Shown here one piece after another: positions 59,734-64,000 of a stretch of 64,000 nt of DNA; the stretch's first letter is position 1, and each line of letters starts with the position of its first letter. The notes below the pieces were generated by a model, which had not been told where the DNA came from, did no database searches, and saw nothing but the letters and a program-made list of their open reading frames with translations. The stretch comes from Streptomyces sulfonofaciens (lineage in GTDB: Bacteria > Actinomycetota > Actinomycetes > Streptomycetales > Streptomycetaceae): positions 310,001 through 374,000 of the forward strand of contig NZ_BNCD01000002.1 in assembly GCF_014656295.1 (NCBI RefSeq). Reading direction: 5' to 3'. Both the position numbers and the translations under genes were made by a program.

Positions 59734-59750
59734 TATGGTGGAGCACCATA
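59734..59750 (-). promoter_or_regulatory. operator TATGGTG-GAG-CACCATA of MHS transporter
   Basis: A perfect 7-bp-arm inverted repeat with a 3-nt spacer, 72 bp upstream of the transporter start. It shares CATATGG with the site upstream of the hydroxybutyrate dehydrogenase. Confidence 0.65.
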
Positions 59751-59828
59751 GTTCGGGGGCAGCCTATGCGCGTGGCCTCTATGCCCGTGGGGAGTGGCGA
59801 GCGGGTGCGGCCGCGCGGAACGTGACCT

Positions 59829-60962
59829 TCACGCCGGGTCCGACCGCCCCGCGCCGTTGCGCTGTACGGCGACGACCGCCGCGTCGTCCTGCAGCGCCCC
59901 CCGCACATGGCGTTGCAGGTCGTGCCGGAGCTGCCGTACGACGCTCTCCGGGTTCGCCCAGGTCCACTCGGCCGCGCGCTGCGCGAGGGGGAAGAAGGCG
60001 CCGTCGGGGTCGCGCGCCTCGGTGATCCCGTCGGTGCACAGCAGGATCACGTCGTCGCCGTCGAACGCGTAGGCGCGCGGCCGGAAGGAGCGGGTGCCCA
60101 GCAGGCCCAGGCCCAGGGGAGGGTCGGGCTCGGTGTCGCAGGTGAGGACGCGGCCCCCGTGGTGCAGGAGCGCGGGCACATGGCCGGAGTTGATGAGCAG
60201 GGCGGGGCCGGGGGCGTCGGGGACCTCGACGACCGCGGCCGTGGTGAAGAACTCCGTGGTCTCCTCTGGCCGCGCCGTCTCGGCGGTGCTCGCGGACACC
60301 CGGGCGTCGAGGTACGCCATCAGCTCGCCGAGCCCGGTGATGCGCGGGGCCGCCTCGCGGAACACGCCGAGCAGCAGTGCGGCGTCTCCCATGGCGGTGA
60401 TGCCCTTGCCCATGACGTCACCGATCAGCAGCCGGGTGCTGTGGGAGGTGCGCACGGCCGCGTAGAGGTCCCCACCGATGAGTGCGTGGTCCTCGGCGGC
60501 CAGGTACAGCGACTGCACGTTCAGCGGGCCGACCCGTCGGGGAAGCGGGCGCAGGACCGCCTGCTGGGCCGCCACGGAGACCCGCCTGACCTGGCCCAGC
60601 TCACTGGCCCGCTGGTCCTGGAGATGGCGGGCCAGGCTCACCAGGGCGGTGATGACGGTGATGGCGATGGTGTGTGCGACCACGTTCTCCATGGCCACCG
60701 GCGTCGGCTGGAGGCTGGTCGCCACCTGCGCCCCAACCGCCAGCGCTCCGATCGCACAGGTGGCCAGGGGCCCGGCGAAGGAGGCGGTGACCGCGGGGGC
60801 GACGACCAGCAGCGCGCCCAGATGCACCTCCGCAGGCGCCAGCACGTCGGCCAGCACGATCGCGACGATCAGGGCGAGCGGAAAGGCCAGTGCGCCGTGC
60901 GGTCGCGTCGCGCCCAGGGCGCTTGCCACCCGTGTCCGCGGCCCGTTCTCTCCTGCCCGCAC
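59829..60962 (-). CDS. PP2C/SpoIIE-type serine phosphatase, membrane-anchored
   Basis: This 377-residue protein has three to four N-terminal helices (about residues 24-105: LAFPLALIVAIVLADVLAPA and following), then a short coiled segment and a SpoIIE/RsbU-type PP2C phosphatase domain. The metal-binding motifs are present: DHALIGGDLYAAV, LLIGDVMGKGITA, LLINSGHVPALL and VILLCTDGITEARD. It should dephosphorylate an anti-anti-sigma protein in a partner-switching pathway, perhaps with the RsbW-like ATPase at 35151-35702. GTG 60962 is preferred because GGAAGGAGGGG lies just upstream; the in-frame ATG 60998 has no ribosome site. Confidence 0.88.
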   Translation of the reverse strand: MRAGENGPRTRVASALGATRPHGALAFPLALIVAIVLADVLAPAEVHLGALLVVAPAVTASFAGPLATCAIGALAVGAQVATSLQPTPVAMENVVAHTIAITVITALVSLARHLQDQRASELGQVRRVSVAAQQAVLRPLPRRVGPLNVQSLYLAAEDHALIGGDLYAAVRTSHSTRLLIGDVMGKGITAMGDAALLLGVFREAAPRITGLGELMAYLDARVSASTAETARPEETTEFFTTAAVVEVPDAPGPALLINSGHVPALLHHGGRVLTCDTEPDPPLGLGLLGTRSFRPRAYAFDGDDVILLCTDGITEARDPDGAFFPLAQRAAEWTWANPESVVRQLRHDLQRHVRGALQDDAAVVAVQRNGAGRSDPA

Positions 60963-61081
60963 AGCCCCTCCTTCCTGACCTGTGTTGAATTGTGGCATTT
61001 GCCTGATTGGCTGTCATATCGGACAGGTGCCTCCTCGCCGGACCGCAACCGCGGCCGGCCCGGGCGGGTACGCCCGGCCGC

Positions 61082-61109
61082 GAGGTGTGCCCTGAGAGGT
61101 GTGCCCTGC
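61082..61109 (+). repeat. 14-bp tandem duplication
   Basis: GAGGTGTGCCCTGA is followed directly by the same unit with a final C, in non-coding sequence. Confidence 0.85.
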
Positions 61110-61336
61110 GAGGTGCGGGCAGATCGTGGCCGCCGCGCCGCCCCCGGTGCCGCAGGGGCGCACACGGCCACCGCGGCGGGCGGTGCCGCCCGGCGGCCCC
61201 TTGGCCGCGCCCGCCGACCGGGCCGCCACCCCGTGGGAGCGGCTACCGCGCCGCTTCCCGCGCCCTCGACCGCGCTCCGCCAGGACCTCGCGCGTCCTGG
61301 GCCCCCTTCGCGCCGCCCGGGGCGCGCAAAGAACTA

Positions 61337-61375
61337 CTAAAGCGCTTGAGTGCAAGTGTGCTAAAGCGCATTAGC
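61337..61375 (+). promoter_or_regulatory. two LacI-like operators with AAAGCGC core
   Basis: CTAAAGCGCTTGAG (61337-61350) and GCTAAAGCGCATTAGC (61360-61375) both carry CTAAAGCGC. The second is a near-perfect 16-bp palindrome with GCTAA/TTAGC arms. A central GCGC with A/T-rich arms is typical of LacI-family operators, and one such regulator probably controls the glycan operon. No LacI gene is adjacent in the window. Confidence 0.6.
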
Positions 61376-61454
61376 CCGCTTCTCAGTGTGGCCTTCGGAA
61401 CGGCTCTGACCAGGCCGTAGACCCCTTCCCTGGGTTTCCGCCGGCAGTTGCGTA

Positions 61455-61483
61455 TTGACTTCAGGCGCATTGCATTGCAATGT
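61455..61483 (+). promoter_or_regulatory. promoter TTGACT with ATTGCATTGCAAT operator
   Basis: TTGACT (61455-61460) is followed 17 nt later by CAATGT (61478-61483) as a weak -10. The palindrome ATTGCA-T-TGCAAT (61469-61481) overlaps the spacer and -10, a typical repressor position. This would drive the chimeric gene and the two glycosidase genes. Confidence 0.5.
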
Positions 61484-61681
61484 CTGCTCGTCGAACGTCG
61501 ATGGTGCGGAACCCCGAGGCGCCATCCCGGTCACCGTCCGCGCGGGAAAACCTCGCGCTCCGGTTCCCCCCGACTGCGCCGTATGCGCGGGAGCGCTCGA
61601 CGCAGCCGGCATCCGACAGCGCCGACGCTCCCGACAGCGCCGAAGAGCATGGGCCCCTTGCCTCCGAGGAGCACGCAACCG

Positions 61682-62398
61682 ATGCACGGTCACCCGCAGT
61701 TGATCCTCGACCGCCTGGAACGGGTACGGCCCGAGAGGGGCGCACCCGCCGTGCACACGCCCCTCGCACAGGTGCAGATGGCGGCCTGGCACGTCGACGG
61801 CGACGGCGAGCCGGTCCTGGCTGCCCACGCGCTCGGCCCTGCCGCTCCGGCGGGGCGGAAGCCACCGGTCCACGAGCCGCTGGGCGTCGGTGAGACCTGG
61901 GGCCCCGCCGGGGGCACGACATGGCTGCACGCCTCGGGCACGGTGCCCGAGGCGTCGCCCGGCGTGCTGGAGCTCGTCCTGGACCTGTCCCGCAAGGACC
62001 ATTCCGCCGGCGGTCAGTGCGAGGGGCCGGTGCACCGCGCGGACGGCGGTGTCGTCGAGGGCCCGCGTCCGCGCGGCGGCCCGGTGCGGCTGCGCGGTCC
62101 CGGCGCGCCGGGGGACCTGCCGGCCGGCGGCGGTTCCTTCGAACTGGACGTGGAGGCCGCGGCCAACCCGCTGGTCCTGGGACCGCCCCCGGGCTTCCTG
62201 TGGCCGTTGATCACCCTTTCCGGCCAGGACCACCGCACGCCGACGGCCGGTCTCAGCCGGCCGCGCGGCACCTTCTGCGACGATCCGCGCGTGGTGGCGG
62301 CCGGTACCGTCGTCGCCCCCGTGCCGATCATCGTGTTCTTCACGGCGTTGCAACGGTACTTCTTCCGCGGCATGGAATCCGGAGGGCTCAAGGCATGA
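61682..62398 (+). pseudogene. in-frame chimera: GH38 alpha-mannosidase N-terminus joined to ABC sugar permease C-terminus
   Basis: This open frame of 238 codons changes family in the middle. Residues 1 to about 168 resemble the N-terminal beta domain of GH38 alpha-mannosidases (GETWGPAGGTTWLHASGTVP, LDLSRKDHSAGGQCEGPVHR, FELDVEAAANPLVLG). From about 62190 the sequence becomes the end of a MalG-type permease: GFLWPLITLSGQDHR, then AAGTVVAPVPIIVFFTALQR and YFFRGMESGGLKA. Neither half can work alone: an intact GH38 has about 1000 residues and the permease has lost its other helices. A deletion of several kb, removing the rest of the mannosidase, the binding protein and permeases, is the simplest explanation. 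The end overlaps the next start by 4 bp. Confidence 0.75.
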
Positions 62399-63699
62399 CC
62401 GCCACCCCCACCGCTCGCTTCGGCGTGAACTACACGCCGTCCCGCGACTGGTTCCACACGTGGCTCGCGCCCGACTGGGACTCGATCCGCCGCGACTTCG
62501 ACGGCATCGCCTCGCTGGGCCTGGACCACGTGCGCATCTTCCCGCTCTGGCCCGTGCTCCAGCCCAACCGCACCCTCATCCGCTCCCGGGCGCTCGACGA
62601 CGTCCGGACGATGGCCGAGCTGGCGGCGGCCGCCGGGCTCGCCCCCGCGGTCGACGTCATCCAGGGCCACCTGTCGAGCTTCGACTACCTGCCGGCCTGG
62701 CTGACGACGTGGCACGCGCGCAACATGTTCACGGACGCCGAAGCAGTCCAAGCGCAGGCCCGACTGGTGGGCGCCGTGCACGAGGCGGTGTCGGACGTCA
62801 GGGGCTTCATCGGCCTGACGATCGGCAACGAACTCAACCAGTTCTCGGACCGCCCCCACCCGAACGCGATGCGCATCGGACCGGCCGAGGCGGAGCACTG
62901 GCTCGGCACGCTGCTCGCCGCCGTGCCCGCCGCCTCGCCCGGCCTGCGCGCGCACGCCGTGTACGACGCAGCCTGGTACCTCGACGGGCATCCGTTCCTG
63001 CCCGCGCAGGCGAGCCGGCTCGGCGACGTCACGGTCATCCACTCGTGGATCTTCAACGGCACGGCACAGCACTACGGCGGCCTGTCACAGGAGAGCGTCC
63101 GGCACGCCGAGTACCTCGGCGAGCTGTCCCGCGCGTTCGCCGCGGACGTGCACCGGCCCGTGTGGCTCCAGGAGATCGGTGCGCCGCTCAACTGCCTGAC
63201 CGCCCGGCAGGCACCGGACTTCTGCGAATCGGCCGTGCGCCACGCGGCCGCCACGGCCGACTTCTGGGGCGTGACCTGGTGGTGCTCGCACGATGTGCAC
63301 CGCGACCTCGGCGACTTCCCCGCCCTGGAGTACTCGCTGGGGCTCCTCGACTCCGACGGGGCGGTCAAACCCGTCGGCCGGAGGTTCGCGGACGTCGCCG
63401 CCGAGCTGCGCGCATCCTCCCCCGCCGCGGCACCGGCGCGCGGCACGGCGGTGGCGATAGCCGTGGACGACGACGACACACCGCTCTCCCGTGCCGCACT
63501 GGCGCCGGGCGGCGCCGCCTTCACGGCGTGGCACGACCTCGTACGGGCCGGTGAGCGCCCGACGTTCGTCACCTCGCGGACCGCGGCCGACCCCGCCGCG
63601 CTCCGGGCCCGCGGTGTGACGAGCGTCGTCGTGCCCGGTACGGCGGGTCGGAGCGTGTACACCGCGGTCAGCGAGAGCGACGCGGCCGCCGGCAGTTGA
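62395..63699 (+). CDS. clan GH-A glycoside hydrolase (GH5-like, mannanase/glucanase type)
   Basis: This 434-residue intracellular glycosidase (no signal peptide) has a TIM-barrel domain in residues 1 to about 340. Clan GH-A features are FGVNYTPSRDWFHTWLAPDW, LGLDHVRIFPLWP, the acid/base Glu in GLTIGNELNQFSD (about 147) and the nucleophile Glu in VWLQEIGAPLNC (about 260), then WGVTWWCSHDV. The C-terminal 90 residues (AVAIAVDDDDTPLSRAALAP) form a small unrelated module. It is predicted to cleave an imported beta-mannoside or beta-glucoside. The start ATG 62395 overlaps the chimeric gene stop as ATGA. It precedes a GH3 gene. Confidence 0.82.
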   Translation: MTATPTARFGVNYTPSRDWFHTWLAPDWDSIRRDFDGIASLGLDHVRIFPLWPVLQPNRTLIRSRALDDVRTMAELAAAAGLAPAVDVIQGHLSSFDYLPAWLTTWHARNMFTDAEAVQAQARLVGAVHEAVSDVRGFIGLTIGNELNQFSDRPHPNAMRIGPAEAEHWLGTLLAAVPAASPGLRAHAVYDAAWYLDGHPFLPAQASRLGDVTVIHSWIFNGTAQHYGGLSQESVRHAEYLGELSRAFAADVHRPVWLQEIGAPLNCLTARQAPDFCESAVRHAAATADFWGVTWWCSHDVHRDLGDFPALEYSLGLLDSDGAVKPVGRRFADVAAELRASSPAAAPARGTAVAIAVDDDDTPLSRAALAPGGAAFTAWHDLVRAGERPTFVTSRTAADPAALRARGVTSVVVPGTAGRSVYTAVSESDAAAGS

Positions 63700-63867
63700 C
63701 CCGGCGACGGCCCGCACACCGCCGTCGGCCGACGGCAGGCGGTACCGGCGGCCGACCGCCGCGGACAGCGGCCCGGGCCGATGCCGCAAGGGTCCGCCCA
63801 CCCGCCCGCGGCAGGCACCGGCCCGGGCCGCCCGACCTGCCCCGGCCCGCCCGGCCCAACGAGAACC

Positions 63868-64000
63868 ATGGCACCCCGTCAGACCGGCGACCGCACCCCC
63901 ACCCTGACCGAGGGCTCCTGGGACCTCGCCGCCTACCGCAGGAAGGACCTGCCCGTCGACGCCCGGGTCGCCGACCTGATCGGCCGGATGACCCTCGCGG
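63868..64000 (+). CDS. GH3 beta-glucosidase, 3' truncated by window edge
   Basis: The first 44 residues of a large gene are visible: MAPRQTGDRTPTLTEGSWDL, AAYRRKDLPVDARVADLIGR, MTLA. The end, DLPVDARVADLIGRMTLA, is the characteristic N-terminal opening of family 3 glycoside hydrolases (normally continuing EEKxxQL). It would hydrolyse beta-glucosides or beta-mannosides released by the upstream glycosidase. No signal peptide is seen, so it is probably cytoplasmic. The start ATG 63868 lies 168 bp after the previous gene, with a weak GAGAA upstream. Confidence 0.75.
   Translation, partial: MAPRQTGDRTPTLTEGSWDLAAYRRKDLPVDARVADLIGRMTLA

Larger units (their letters stand above)
60963..61681. other. 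719-bp regulatory region before the glycan operon
   Basis: No gene is seen. It contains a 14-bp tandem duplication (61082-61109), two LacI-like palindromes (61337-61375), and a promoter/operator cluster (61455-61483). The AT-rich stretch 61331-61375 stands out from the surrounding composition. Confidence 0.65.

Noticed and set aside
1..64000. tRNA, rRNA or riboswitch genes
   Set aside because: No cloverleaf-like, CCA-ended, rRNA-like or known riboswitch consensus was noticed; small structured RNAs could still be missed by eye.
1..64000. Insertion sequences, transposases, integrases or att sites
   Set aside because: No transposase or recombinase motif and no flanking inverted repeat of IS type was seen; the small tandem repeats are simple slippage products.

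Overview
This window is high-GC actinobacterial chromosome, almost certainly from Streptomyces. The evidence is GC-rich third codon positions, many GTG and some TTG starts, the EtfBA pair, a DUF6421-type gene, F420-type and mycothiol-type enzymes, a TerD protein, a regulatory ATPase and a SpoIIE-like phosphatase. The gene content is core or near-core. I see no rRNA, tRNA, CRISPR array, insertion sequence, integrase or replication origin.

Region by region. 1-7.8 kb: the end of a DUF6421-type gene, an SDR overlapping a threonine aldolase, a thioredoxin, a short sulfur-type leader peptide ahead of a flavin reductase, etfB-etfA, and an HpcH/HpaI-type aldolase. 8-10.1 kb: a LacI regulator divergent from a ROK sugar kinase. 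10.6-16 kb: a large unknown membrane protein, an orphan GH25 endolysin plus holin-like cassette, and a P-loop kinase/NUDIX fusion. 16.5-24 kb: an M20 peptidase, a geranylgeranyl-reductase-like flavoprotein, an F420-type oxidoreductase divergent from a TetR regulator with repeated operators, and a two-component system. 24.3-29.8 kb: a DinB/maleylpyruvate-isomerase-like protein, an MFS exporter, and a DeoR regulator divergent from an amino-sugar pair (AgaS-like isomerase and class II aldolase).

29.8-39 kb: an ArsR-SRPBCC fusion with twin palindromes, AlkB, a ROK regulator, a coupled DUF4865-type/phosphotriesterase-like pair, an anti-sigma-type ATPase, a cysteine-desulfhydrase-like PLP enzyme and a second DeoR regulator. 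39.4-46.6 kb: a polytopic membrane hydrolase converging on, and overlapping, a beta-helix/AAA fusion, then an Rv1733c-like protein, a MOSC protein and a proline-rich protein. 46.8-55 kb: a double TerD protein, a GT2 glycosyltransferase, an Asp/Glu racemase, a PH-like membrane protein, an O-antigen-ligase-like protein, apolipoprotein N-acyltransferase and a NUDIX hydrolase. 55-59.7 kb: a probable 3-hydroxybutyrate cluster (dehydrogenase, GAF/PucR regulator, MHS-type transporter). 59.8-61 kb: a SpoIIE-type phosphatase. 61.3-64 kb: a mannan or beta-glycan operon whose first gene is an in-frame chimera of an alpha-mannosidase N-terminus and an ABC permease C-terminus, followed by a GH-A clan glycosidase and the start of a GH3 beta-glucosidase.

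The most notable observations are: (1) the chimeric GH38/permease ORF, which looks like an internal deletion that removed the sugar importer; (2) the 26-residue leader peptide before the flavin reductase; (3) the number of genes whose start lies 6-7 nt behind a TAnnnT-like box with no ribosome binding site, suggesting leaderless transcripts; (4) repeated palindromic operators at the TetR and ArsR-type genes; and (5) unusual domain fusions (kinase-NUDIX, beta-helix-AAA, ArsR-SRPBCC). All functional calls come from reading sequence by eye; no database search was run.
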